Origin: Rutstroemia sp. NJR-2017a BVV2
Lineage: Eukaryota; Ascomycota; Leotiomycetes; Helotiales; Rutstroemiaceae
DNA: 64,000 nt
Direction: 5' to 3'
Assembly (NCBI GenBank): GCA_002946415.1
Contig: NJPS01000056.1
Location: forward strand, 62,001-126,000
In this document: positions 46,958-57,539 of the stretch, piece after piece
Numbering within the stretch: position 1 is the stretch's first letter
How the letters are laid out: every line of letters begins with the position of its first letter
Program-made: the position numbers and the translations under genes
The notes under the pieces: generated by a model
The model's input: the letters and a program-made list of their open reading frames with translations, nothing else
Database searches by the model: none
What the model was told of the DNA's origin: nothing

Positions 46958-48037
46958 TCAAGCCTTAGCTTCAATATAAGGAATACCAGTCAGCTTAAAA
47001 GCTCTTTCGCTAAGCTCCGGTTTCTGCACAGGCTCCAGTCTGCACACAGGATCAGCCTCCCCGTCCCTCTTTGATTCATTCGAGCCCGTATGGCGAGCAT
47101 TAGGCCAATGTGTAGTCCCCTTAAACTGCTCAAACGCAGCCTTCTTCCTCAACAGATCCTCTTGGGTGGCATGCGCAACAGGCATGTAACAAGTGTAAAC
47201 CGCCATACGATCCTGCTTAGACGTCGACGGCACATTGTAATGCGGAGCTCTCGAGTCCCAAACAATCAAGTCTCCTGGATCAGCGCATACCTTGACCCAT
47301 GGACAGCCGTGGTCCTCAAGCCATTTCATGCCGCGCTCGGTAAACCCATACCATTCATTTGTCCATGCGGGAATCTTTTTCTCGTCGGCCATTTCCTTGT
47401 GAAACTGCTCGCTGAGAAGATGTGCTCCTTTGCAAACAATCAACCCGCCATCATTCGGGCCACAAGGTTGTAGGTTTACAAGACCCTGAAGGCATCGGAA
47501 GCCTGGAAGAAGTGGATCTTGATCTTGATGTGGCCACGGCTTATTGGCGGCGAAGTCTGAACGGTCGTGGAAACCGATATTGATGGCGTCGAAAGAAACG
47601 ATGAGGTCGGGTGTGTTGTACACCTTCTCGAAAGCATCAATGACTCCAGGTTCAGAGCGGATTTGCCAAACCCAGTTCTCGTGGCTGACGGCATAATGCA
47701 AGATCATGCCTTTCTCATTGACGATAGGAAGTTTGCTGCGCTTGATTGTTGAAGGGTCGTTGCGGTTGTAGCCAAGATTACTATGCAAACATTAGTAGAC
47801 TTTCGAGTTCTTGCTCTGTTGATTGACTTACAAGTTCTCCAAGTATTCATAGAAATCATTTCCGTATTTTTCAGCGCGGTCCCGTGGAACAGCCCCTTTG
47901 ATGACAGCGTATCCATCTCTCGCCAAGTCATCTCTGAAGTCCCCAAAAGTGGTAGACCCTTTCAGATGTAAGGTAGCTTGATTCTCGGTTTCAGCGGAGT
48001 GAGCTGTAGCTGTTGCTGCTGCTAGTGTGGCTGCCAT
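46958..48037 (-). CDS. Phytanoyl-CoA dioxygenase (PhyH)-family Fe(II)/2-oxoglutarate oxygenase
   Basis: Two exons (48037-47832, 47780-46958) encode 342 residues. The N-terminus is Ala-rich but not a clear signal peptide. The PhyH fold starts at FRDDLARDGYAVIKGAVPRD. The iron-binding facial triad is visible: His and Asp in KPWPHQDQDPLLPG, the distal His in VWDSRAPHYNVPSTS, with Arg in SKQDRMAVYTCYMP likely binding 2-oxoglutarate. Such enzymes hydroxylate lipid or small-molecule substrates; fungal members are often in metabolite clusters. It is divergent from an FAD monooxygenase, and their promoter contains the paired CGGTTCGG element also found before the MFS gene. Substrate unknown. Confidence 0.88.
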
Positions 48038-48247
48038 TGTGCAGAGTAAGGTTCTGATGCTTTTGAATCTTGTTTGGTGAACAATTCATCAGTTGCGAAC
48101 ATTGAATCGATTCTTCTTATACTTTCAACCCCAACTCCAACATACCGTCATATTTGCGATTTTCTATGGCTATGGTGCTAGCAGGCCTCCTGTCCGAGTC
48201 GTCGTTGCCATACCCCACAACTTCCACCCCGCGATTTCGGTTCGTTT

Positions 48248-48269
48248 CGGTTCGGTTTATTCGGTTCGG
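48248..48269 (+). promoter_or_regulatory. Candidate Zn2Cys6 site: CGGTTCGG-N6-CGGTTCGG, copy 1
   Basis: Two CGGTTCGG units are separated by TTTATT. The element lies 345 bases before the FAD monooxygenase start and 210 bases from the dioxygenase start. CGG triplet repeats are the usual half-sites of Zn2Cys6 regulators, one of which is encoded nearby. The second copy differs at only two spacer bases. Confidence 0.55.
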
Positions 48270-48321
48270 ACAATTTGTAACAACACAACGCTCTTGCAAT
48301 CCGATCCATATTGTAGGTGGA

Positions 48322-48373
48322 GAAGACCAAGAGAGTAGCCTACCCCCACTCGGATAGGCTCCACTTGGTCTTC
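48322..48373. repeat. Nested inverted repeat in the divergent promoter
   Basis: Outer arms GAAGACCAAG (48322-48331) and CTTGGTCTTC (48364-48373) are perfect complements. Inner arms AGCCTA (48337-48342) and TAGGCT (48355-48360) also pair. The centres agree within one base, so a cruciform, hairpin or dimeric binding site is possible. Confidence 0.7.
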
Positions 48374-48614
48374 AGTGACTGGTGGGGAGTTACATGTAAG
48401 GCGTGTGAAGTTCAATATTATGATATCTTGGTATAGCCAGAGGTGGGGGAGCTGAACCGAACTACTCCGAGCTTGATGCGCGGCGACCAACCGGCCGCTT
48501 TGGTAGATCTAGATCGTGGAGCTACCAGTATCATTGAGACTCATAAACATAGAAGTGATTGATTCCTGCTCAAGGGCTTCGTCTGATCTTGACCACGAGG
48601 TAACCATCTTCGAA

Positions 48615-50148
48615 ATGACTCAACCCCAGTCAGAGAACTTTCGTATACTCATTGTTGGAGGCGGAATTGCTGGGCTGGCAGCCGTTAGTATATACCAAGT
48701 AAACAAGTGATAATAACTAACATTTCCAGGCAATCGCCCTCCGTGCCCCCGGCCGATCCATTGTTATTCTTGAGCAATCAAGTCTAAACCGAGAGATTGG
48801 AGCAACTATATCTCTACAGCCAAATGCCTCCAGGTATGTCGACATTACATGCGAAAAAGACGCTGACTAAATGACATAGGATTGTTGAAAGACAGTGGGG
48901 ACTTGGGGATATTTTGGCTTCCAGGTGAGTTTCATGCCGTGCCTACCCACGTGCGAAATTGTCTAACACATATTGTAGGGGATCTATGATAGATGAAGGG
49001 GTCAGTATCACAATATCGATAATTTCCAGCCTTCTAGAACTAACTTACAACCTCAGTTCCAAGTTTACTCAACAGATGGGATCCAGAGATCCAAAGTCGA
49101 TCTGTCAGCGAAAACATTTGACGGAGTATGATGTGCTCCCAGGAGAAAAAATACGTTACATAGTGACTGACAAGACCAGGATCGTGTTATATACCACAGA
49201 CAAGACCTACATAATGCTCTGAAGATAGCCGCAACTACAACCGATGGAATCGGAGAGCCCGCGACCATCCGAGTAAAAAGTAGAGTGGTATCAGCTGACT
49301 GTCAGGAGGGGTGCGTTAAGCTTGAGAATTCAGAAATTCTTGGAGGATTCGATCTGATCATTGCTGCGGATGGAATCCACAGCCAACTTCGAGAAAATGT
49401 TCTGAACCAGAAAGTTCAGCCCAAGGCCACAGGTGTATCAGCATATCGAATGATGATAAACACTGCTCTACTTGAAGCCGAGTCGGAAATCACATCTTTC
49501 ATGAACCCACGAGAGCCAGTCACGACAATGGTTGTCGGGCACGACAGACGATTAATCATGGGTCCAGCTCGGAACGGCGATGTCTACAGCATTGTAGCGA
49601 TGGTTCCTGACCAGAAAATGAACGAAGACTCCTCCAGAAGCTCCTGGACGACTAAAGGAGACATTAAAAGCCTTCTTGAGAGCTTTCATGACTTTCCTGA
49701 TTGGTGCAAACGAGTATTCTCCCATTCCAAAGATATCGGATTGTGGCAACTGCGCGATTTGGATCCATTAGATACCTGGGTCAAAGATAGAGCGATACTC
49801 ATTGGAGATGCAAGCCATGCAATGCTTCCCACCCAGGGTCAGGGGGCGAGCCAAAGTATTGAGGATGCGGAAGCGTTAGGGGCTTTCTTCGCGGACATAG
49901 ACTTCAAGCCCACGGCGGCGCAGGTGTTATCAAGGCTACAAGAAATCGAAGCGTTGCGTAAGCCAAGAGCATCTGCAATCCAGGCTTTTAGTCGCTTCAC
50001 TGCAAGGCCTCAAGGAGAGAAGGGACAAGGCAACATCAGTTTGAAGGTTGATGAGTTTATGAACTTCAATTGTAATTATAAAGGCGTGAAAGACTGGCAG
50101 CAGAGGTTGAAGAACGGGAGTCTTTGCATCCCAAGCATCACGGCGTGA
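48615..50148 (+). CDS. FAD-dependent monooxygenase, salicylate-hydroxylase-like
   Basis: Six exons (48615-48683, 48730-48833, 48880-48924, 48979-49000, 49057-49125, 49180-50148) encode 425 residues. The FAD-binding GxGxxG lies in RILIVGGGIAGLAA across intron 1, followed by an acidic strand end (IVILEQSS). The middle motif YHRQDLHNAL is restored by intron 5. The DG motif is FDLIIAADGIHSQLRENV, and the GD motif is AILIGDASHAMLPTQGQGAS. This is the group A flavin monooxygenase layout (salicylate hydroxylase, kynurenine monooxygenase and cluster enzymes), which uses NAD(P)H to hydroxylate aromatic or polyketide-like substrates. Exon 4 is only 22 bases and uses a GTCAGT donor. Substrate cannot be told. 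Confidence 0.92.
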
Positions 50149-50505
50149 TACCTGAATGAAGAAGATGTTGAAGAGCAAATTTTTTGTAACTGGTCGTGAT
50201 ATCGCATTGAGTGAGAACGTGCCGATGAGTCGAGGATCGGAAGTCGCAGTTTAGAAATCCAGCGATCCGGGGCCCCGCATCCCACCGTGGCCCCACATTA
50301 CAGTACAGTCCAGTACAGTCCAGTACAGTCCAGTACAGTAAAGCCTGAAATGGACCCCCACTGTTCTGTTACAGTACTGTACCTATCATCTTGCTTGTTT
50401 GCAACAATACATTCATACCTCCAATTGCTATCTTTCCTGCACAACTTCCAATCTGCTATCTCTATTTATCCATATTGACCCCCGTGGGAGCCATCCCTCC
50501 TGAAT
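50149..50505. promoter_or_regulatory. Promoter of the Zn2Cys6 regulator
   Basis: Contains four tandem CAGTACAGTC units (50301-50340) and a nearby 12-base palindrome, TACAGTACTGTA (50370-50381), 125-136 bases before the regulator's ATG. Both share the CAGTAC core. No paired CGGTTCGG element is present here. Confidence 0.55.
50301..50340. repeat. Four tandem CAGTACAGTC units
   Basis: Three perfect 10-mers and a fourth with one mismatch lie head to tail upstream of the regulator gene. Confidence 0.85.
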
Positions 50506-52855
50506 ATGAACGCAAACGCCGGCATACCTCGAGGAGCGAAAAGACAGCGCCTTTCCCTAGCCTGCACACAGTGCCGGAAACGTAAAGTAAGATGTGACGA
50601 AGGACAACCGCGTTGCGGTAATTGTACATCACGAGGCGATGAATGTGTCACTGTACATCCACGCAACCCTGGCTTTGAGGCTGCTCGTCGCCGAGCCAAA
50701 AATTCCATTGATCTGTCGGAAAGTCCCACAGGCACCACGGCTGTTTCTTCAAGAGCTCAGGATGTCAGTGATTCCTCCGCCCAAGGTATGTGTCCTGATT
50801 CGACATATTCTCCTACAACAACCAGTTCACATCTAGCCGGAAGTCCTTCCTGTCTATCCACAACTGGCTCAGTATCGTCAAAGACTACATATCCAATATC
50901 TCAGAATATCACCAACCAGAGAAGGGATTCAATGGCAGAACCCAGCCGACCAGCCACAACTGCAAGTCCATACAACTCTGATATGATCACGAATGTTGAT
51001 GCGACCACTCAGAAGCGCAAGCTTGTGGGCGGCAATACATTACAAAGTCTTGCACGATATGTTGACCACTGCTTGGAAGGGAGTGCGCATGGAAGCCTTC
51101 AGCGAGGATTTACGATGGGAATGGAGCATGCGGAGGAAGGCCTTCTGAGCACGCTTGGAAGTGCTCCTATAATTCCAGACTTTCCTAGTCCCATTGACAC
51201 CGATCGATGGATATCGACTTTTTTGGAGAGGTTTTATCCTCTATGTCCTGTTTTTGACAGTGCTATGTTCACTCACGATGTTCATGATTTTGCACGCCGC
51301 GAACTTCGGCAGCTTTCCCCAGCCGAGATACCTGTTCTGATGTTAATATACGCGGTGTTTGCACTGGCTTCAGACGAGCATGCCGGTGGTATCACTGCAC
51401 CTGGTTCCACATATCTGACTGCCGCGTATGGACTCTATGGACACGTTGTGTCAATGCCTTACAGATCGTCTGTGCAAGCTCTAATAGTACTCGCTTTTGC
51501 TCTGAGAGGACGTCACAAGGAGGGTGCAGCTTGGCAAGTGCTCGGGCAAGCAATCAGGATAGCACAATCTGTTGGCTTACATCGCCAGCATCTAAACGAT
51601 GGAGCTGCCCAATCTCATGATGAACAGTTAGACGCACGCATATGGTGGACTTGTTATTGTCTTGAGATGACGATGGGTTTAGAGGTTGGAAGACCTCTCT
51701 CAATACGAAACAGTGATTGTGACCAGTCACTGCCAAGCCTTTCTGTATGTGATGGTGGAAAGGATTTCCTGACATTGTGGATTGGCCTTGCTAGAATTCA
51801 GAATTTGCTCATAGAAGTCATTTATCATCGTTCACCAAGGACGCGGAATGCAAAGAGTTTGCTCGAAGACATTGGAAGAATAGACCGACTTCTATGTGAC
51901 TGGGATAGTTCCATAAAGCCAGACGAGATCAGGTACGAACCTCATTTCTCACGCAAGATTGAGCATGTAGCTAAAACTGTAAAGGCCCAGTCTTGATCTT
52001 CTGTGTGCACCTCAAGATCTTCACCTTGCCACCTTTCTTGCCACGCATTATTATCAAACGTAAGTTACTATGATAATGGAAGAACTTTAGATGTTTGCTT
52101 ACCACTTGTAGGATGATAACCCTTCACCAAGCTGCCTTTATGCTAGATACGCAGACATACCAAGCCACTGTTGCTGACCACTGCCGAGAAAGTCCGCTGT
52201 ATGCGAGGCTCTCGGGCAGCGAAAAGATTCTCGTCAATTCCGCTCGAAAAATGGCAAACCTCCAACTAGATCTTTCTGATAAGCATCTGGAGTCAAGGCT
52301 CTTCACTGCCTCGCAATCACTGTTTGTAGTGTTGATTCTAAGCCTTAACATTATTAAATATCCAAAGGAGAGACGTGTATACTCCGATTTAGAGGTAAGT
52401 ACCCAGATGTCGCCTCAAGAGGTTCATTTCTCATACCCTTACAGCTCCTTAAGTCTGCCTCAAAACATGCCGAGGACGCGTACACCATTTCAGGACAACA
52501 TCCTGAATTCATCAAAGGTAAGAAAATTATTTCACTGTGATAGCAAATGTATAGCTAGATCATTTTAGGAATTGTAAACCTACGGAATCGAATGTCCTCA
52601 AAAGTTTTGGGTAGAAACTCGAGTGACTTGGCTGAGCGTACTTCCGTATTCACCGGCACCCGTACCATCGAGCGACGAGAATCGACAGCAAGCAGCACAG
52701 TTAATGGATATGCTGATGCTATCCATACAGATAACTGGGTAGGCGAAACATCCCAAGAATCATTTTGGGATACAAATATTCTAGAAGATCCCTGGAGATG
52801 GCTCATTACCGAGGGAGAAGATTCGGAAATGCAAGATTTGACCTTAGAGCTGTAA
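50506..52855 (+). CDS. Zn2Cys6 transcription factor with fungal-specific TF domain
   Basis: Five exons (50506-51932, 51991-52059, 52112-52394, 52445-52517, 52569-52855) encode 712 residues. The binuclear zinc cluster is at residues 20-47 (CTQCRKRKVRCDEGQPRCGN then CTSRGDEC), with basic residues before it. A Ser/Thr-rich linker follows. The fungal transcription factor domain (about 240-430) contains FLERFYPLCPVFD, AIRIAQSVGLHRQHL and the signature IWWTCYCLEMTMGLEVGRPL. Intron 1 (GTACGA to CCCAG) must be removed to continue past a TGA into LDLLCAPQDLHLATFLATHY. It is the likely pathway-specific activator of the neighbouring oxidases and exporter. Confidence 0.92.
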
Positions 52856-53371
52856 TCAAACGCAGCCCGTCTCAATGACCAAGCATTGTGTATCATTCTA
52901 GTGTGAAAAACGAAAACGACCTTTAAAACCATGGGTCTATGGAGTAATCGTCCTCCGCAGATTATGTTAGAGCGGCTTTGTGCTTGGCCAGACTGTTCGG
53001 TTCGGTTGCTTCGGTTCGGCTCACAAATAGACTTTCACCCAGCCATCTAAGTTCACGACCACCCCTTACGAGTCACGACAATGGGGGAGTTGTGGGGGGA
53101 CTCCACTTCCCCGCACTGGACGACGATGCCTCCAATGGAGATTCCAGCATTGCAAACACAATCAAGCCATAATAGCCTGCCATATTGCAAAGCCCGACTG
53201 TCTTCCACCCCACAAGCCGGAGGTTGATTATTTTCCAAATATATATAGACGCATCTCCCTAACATGGGGCATCGTGCAATCTACAAGGAACAACTAGCCT
53301 CGCTACATTCATACCTTAGTCTTCCACTTCATGCAGTCCGGACATCTTTCTTGTAATATTTTCTACACGAT
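52856..53371. promoter_or_regulatory. Promoter of the MFS exporter
   Basis: Contains the second paired CGGTTCGG element (52998-53019), G-rich stretches around 53082-53103, and a TATATATA tract near 53240, about 125 bases before the ATG. Confidence 0.6.
52998..53019 (+). promoter_or_regulatory. Candidate Zn2Cys6 site: CGGTTCGG-N6-CGGTTCGG, copy 2
   Basis: Two CGGTTCGG units separated by TTGCTT, 352 bases before the exporter ATG. It is identical to copy 1 except for two spacer bases, and sits at nearly the same distance from the start codon as copy 1 does from the monooxygenase. Confidence 0.55.
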
Positions 53372-55179
53372 ATGGACCTCAAGACGCAGGTCAGCAACGT
53401 AGAAGAGGTGGAGGGAAAGGGAGTAGCTCACAACCACATTGACGGGAATGCGCTCCTGCTTAACGCTGATGGAGGCATCCGTCGTTTGCCAATTCCGTCC
53501 TCAGACCCCAATGATCCTCTCAACTTCCCACTATGGATGAAGGCAGGTATTATAGTGAGCAGTTGCTGGTTCGCCATCATGTCCCTCGCCGTCATTGGAG
53601 GCCTTGGTGCAATTCTCGAGACTTTTATGGAGCTGTATGGGCGTCAAGGCTACAACTCCAACACCATACTGCTACTTTCAACATTACCGTCACTTATGGT
53701 TGGAGTTGGTAAGTGCTAAAACTATTCTTTGAATGATTGGTCTAACTTCTCTAGGTAACTACATCGTCTTGCCATTTGCACTCGCGTACGGCCGTCGTCC
53801 AGCATTTTTGATGGCAGCACTCTGTCTGGTAATCTCAACAGCAGGGTGCGCAGCATCTACCAACTTCGCCGGCCACTTAACCGGTAGAGTATTTCAAGGA
53901 TTGACTGCTGGAGCTACTGAATCGGTATGCAGTCGTACCAAGCTTATATTGCCTAGCATAGCTGACAAAGACAGTTGCTACCCCTTATGTTAACCGAGAT
54001 AACATTCATGCACCAACGAGCTCTTGTTTTTGGTCTCTACTGGAGTTTCCAAACCGCATTTTCTAGTGCACTTAGTCTTGGGAGCTCGTACGAGACGGCT
54101 GCACTATCATGGCGTTGGTACTATGGAATTTTCACTATTGCGGCAGGCATCGGTCTGTTTCTCGGTATCTTCTTCTCTTTCGAAACTAGATTCTCGCGAC
54201 CAGCCACCTCCATGAACGGGCACGTTATTGTGACGGATGAGTTTGGCGTAACCCGAATTCTTGACGAGGACGAGGGGCGTGCTTATCTCGCAGTACACAT
54301 GTCATATGACAGCGAGGACCAGTATGCCACACCAAAGCCGGAGCAGTCATATACGCAACGATTAGGTGTTTGGTCAGGCAAATCACCACGGGCCGGACGC
54401 ATCATCATCGAAGCTTTCCGAACAATGCTGCAGTCCTTGACATCGCCAGGCATAGTCTACGCGATTCTCGTCCCGTCGATCACAATCGGCAGCGCAGTCG
54501 CCATTTCTCTAACATACAACGACGTGCTCGAAAACCATTACGGCTGGCCGGCCAAAAGCGTTGGTCTGATTAACATTGCGCCTATGCCTGCTGCCTTTCT
54601 GGCTATGGCTGCTGCAGGTTATGGAGGTGATCGCATCACTCTCTGGGCCGCACGTCGAAATGATGGTGTGGCTATTCCTGAACATCGCCTCATTCCACTT
54701 ATCATACCATTTGTGACTGGTGTTGCCGGCATGCTGTTATATGCTTTCACTGCTGATAACAATTCGCACAACGGGAGTTGGGCTGGACCTGTTCTTGGTA
54801 AGCGTCATTTAAATCCCTGATCCTGCTCTACCAATTTGCCCTTACTAACTAAATTCTTACAGGTTGGGGTATCTTCGAGTTCGCATTCGTCTGCACGCTC
54901 ATCACGTCGACGACTTTCGCCGCTGAATGCTGGCCTCAGAACCCTGGACCAGCTTTGGTTCTTGTCGTGGGCACAAAGAATATCATTTCGTTCGCAATTT
55001 CTTATGCTTTGAATTATATGGTTATTGCTCATGGATACAAATGGTCTATTGGTGTTCTTACCGGGGTATTTGCGGGGGTCTTCATTGCTGGCGTCCCGAT
55101 TTATTTCATTAATCCTAGGTGGAGGAAACGACATGCTGAGAAAGAGGCGGCAAGGAAATCACAATTTTCTAATATATAA
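53372..55179 (+). CDS. MFS transporter, DHA1-like drug/metabolite exporter
   Basis: Four exons (53372-53708, 53755-53924, 53975-54797, 54863-55179) encode 548 residues. A soluble N-terminus with the motif SSDPNDPLNFPLWMKAG leads into about 12 membrane segments. Between TM2 and TM3 is the MFS A-like motif ALAYGRRPAFLMAA, and TM4 carries LTGRVFQGLTAGATES. A cytosolic loop of about 110 residues (TDEFGVTRILDEDEGRAYL) separates the halves. The family is proton-driven export of drugs, polyamines or fungal metabolites. The paired CGG element in its promoter links it to the oxidases, so it may export their product or substrate. Confidence 0.9.
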
Positions 55180-55571
55180 ACTTTTGTTACACTGCACTGC
55201 TCTGTTTTGCTTTTAGCTAAGTTAAATCATTCAGCATAAATGAGCTACTTTTAGCCGGCCAAAATATATTAGCGTATCTAAGGGATAGTGTTACTTTCCT
55301 AGTCTATATGAGGATGCTGTGGCGGAAGGACTTTGCGGCCCAATCATGGTTCCTGAATCAGAAGCCATCATTGCAAGTTGAACCCCTCAATTTGTGGACT
55401 TCAGCAGTCTCTTACCTTATTTTTGATACAAGGGTTTATCTGACAAATACATAAGCTCCCTCAGGACGCGACGATGTGAAGAGATCGAGTGATTATATTC
55501 ATTGGGCGCTCTTGTAGAAAGAGCGATATCTTCGCACAGGACAGCAAAGAATTACATATTCCTCAGCAAAC
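55180..55571. other. Intergenic region, MFS to esterase
   Basis: Contains the esterase promoter. No paired CGGTTCGG element, repeat or gene is seen. Confidence 0.5.
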
Positions 55572-57342
55572 ATGTTTCTTTCCCTGCACCACCTCGTTCT
55601 AAGGATTCTTGCAGTCTCTTTGGTCAATGCCGTAACCAATTCAACGTTTGCACCAGTTACAGTCGACCTTGGATATATGGTGCAAAGTGCTACTACTGGT
55701 GTTAGTAGATTAAAAACTCCTAAAAAACCCGCATTTTAACTGATAGAATGAAAATCTCTTTAGGTCACGTCAAATGGCATGAGCTTCCTCAATTTTTCCA
55801 ATGTCAGATATGCCGCTGCGCCGACGGGACACGCGCGTTTCGCGCCTCCATCTTCTCCTGTGCCAACTCCTGGTATTCAGAACGGTCAGACTGCTGTTAT
55901 ATGTCCTCAAGCATCAGCCGAATGGATTAATGTTGATGCCGAGTTCTTGAGCGGTCTCCCCCTCACTGGTGGGCCTGTACCAAACTACACTGAAGCTGAT
56001 ATTCCTCCCACTGATCCACGAACATCCGAGGATTGCTTGTTCCTTGACGTCCTCGTACCGACAGAGACATTTCAAAAGGGTGCCAAGGCCAAAGCTGCTG
56101 TCTTAGTGTGGATTCATGGCGGTGGGTACTTGCAGGGTCACAAATCAGAAGCCGGAGATGGCTTAGGTCTAGTGACTACGAGCAAAGCGAATGGAGGTCC
56201 AGGTATCGTATATGTGGCTATCAACTATCGGCTAGGTCTATTTGTTAGTCCATAACCCTAGTAGTCTCACATCTACATAAAGAAGCGGGCTAATATATTG
56301 ATAGGGATGGTTGGCCGGCTCATCATTTGCGAAACAAGGCGGTACATCGAATGCTGGGCTTCTCGATCAGCGGTTCGCCCTGCAATGGGTTAAAAAGTAC
56401 ATTGGTCTTTTTGGCGGAGACCCCAATCGTATTACGGTCATAGGAGAGTCCGCAGGTGCTGGAGCTATTATGGCACATATCGTCAGTAATGGAGGGGCAC
56501 CGTTTGATCGAGGGATCCCTCAGAGTCCCTACTTGGTTGATATAGATGCTGGAATGCAGGAAGATATATACCAGGCTACTCTCAACTCTACTGGAACCAA
56601 GTCTCTTTCTACGCTTAGGGGTGTCTCGTCCACAGCATTGCAAAAAGTCAATGCTCTCATCGGTGGTAATTCTTACCCATGGGGCGCCAGTGTGCTAGGT
56701 CCTGTTGTTGATAGGGTTCTGATCTCTGATAAACCACGTGTGCTGCTCTCAGAAGGACTTTATGATACCTCTATCTCCGTTATGACTGGACACACCGTCG
56801 CCGACGGACTTTTATTTACCAATCCATTCGTTGCTACCTCGAATGACTACACCAACTATTTACAAGCATTATTTCCCCACATCAAGAACGCCTCGCTCTT
56901 GTATATCAACAATACGCTCTACCCCGCCATTTACGATGGATCACAAGGCTACACCTCACAATATGGCCGCACGAATGCTACCATTGGCGAATACGTCATC
57001 TTGTGCAATACTGTGTTTCTGCAACATGCCTTTCCTGGCAAGAGCTGGGGCTACAATTATGTCGTTCCTCCTGGTATCCATGCCAGTGATCTGTCCCCGA
57101 CTTTCTTCCATGATCAGACGCAACAAAATGTTCCGGTAAATGCGACCCTGGCTACCATCATGCAAACATATTTTACAAATTTCGCGCAGACAGGTAATCC
57201 AAATAGCGCCAGAGTCCCGAGCTGGCCGCTCGCGAAGAATGGGGCAGTGCAAAATTTAGGAAACGACGGGGTAGTTCCTGCGGGTGATACTGTGCCGGAT
57301 GCAAGGTGCAAGTGGTTGCTGAAGGCGCTTTCCGATGGATGA
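55572..57342 (+). CDS. Secreted type-B carboxylesterase/lipase
   Basis: Three exons (55572-55700, 55764-56243, 56305-57342) encode 548 residues. The start MFLSLHHLVLRILAVSLVNA is a signal peptide. Family motifs are SEDCLFLDVLVP (about 131-142), the oxyanion loop WIHGGGYLQG (about 160), the nucleophile elbow VIGESAGAGA (Ser about 252) and the His motif PPGIHASDLSPTFF. Where the family normally has the catalytic Glu (GxxxxEG), this protein reads TGHTVADGLLF, an Asp. Several NxT/NxS sites are present. Both introns have GTTAGT donors. It should hydrolyse esters outside the cell. It may be independent of the oxidase module. Confidence 0.9.
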
Positions 57343-57539
57343 TTCAGGAGAATAGCAGAGTTGAGAACCGTTTTAACGATGATACTGCGATCGCTAGTAC
57401 TCAGAAAGCTTTAAACATAGTTTCCATCGAAGCCTTTCCACATTAAGAGTCCGAGCCCTGAAGTAACAGTGAAGAGTAGCACAAACATACCATTAATTCT
57501 CAACTCAAAGCTACAACTCAAAGCTACAACTGTCATAAA

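Larger units (their letters stand above)
48038..48614. promoter_or_regulatory. Divergent promoter, dioxygenase / FAD monooxygenase
   Basis: 577 bases separate the two starts. It holds the paired CGGTTCGG element (48248-48269), an additional CGG 10 bases upstream, a nested inverted repeat (48322-48373) and a reverse GTTCGG half-site near 48453. All are listed or discussed separately. Confidence 0.65.

Noticed and set aside
49126..49179. Apparent stops in the FAD monooxygenase
   Set aside because: They lie in a 54-base intron with a TGACTGAC branch site; the spliced frame gives the expected YHRQDLHNAL motif.
51961..51996. Apparent premature TGA in the Zn2Cys6 regulator
   Set aside because: An intron 51933-51990 (GTACGA to CCCAG, branch CTAAA) removes the region and restores frame.
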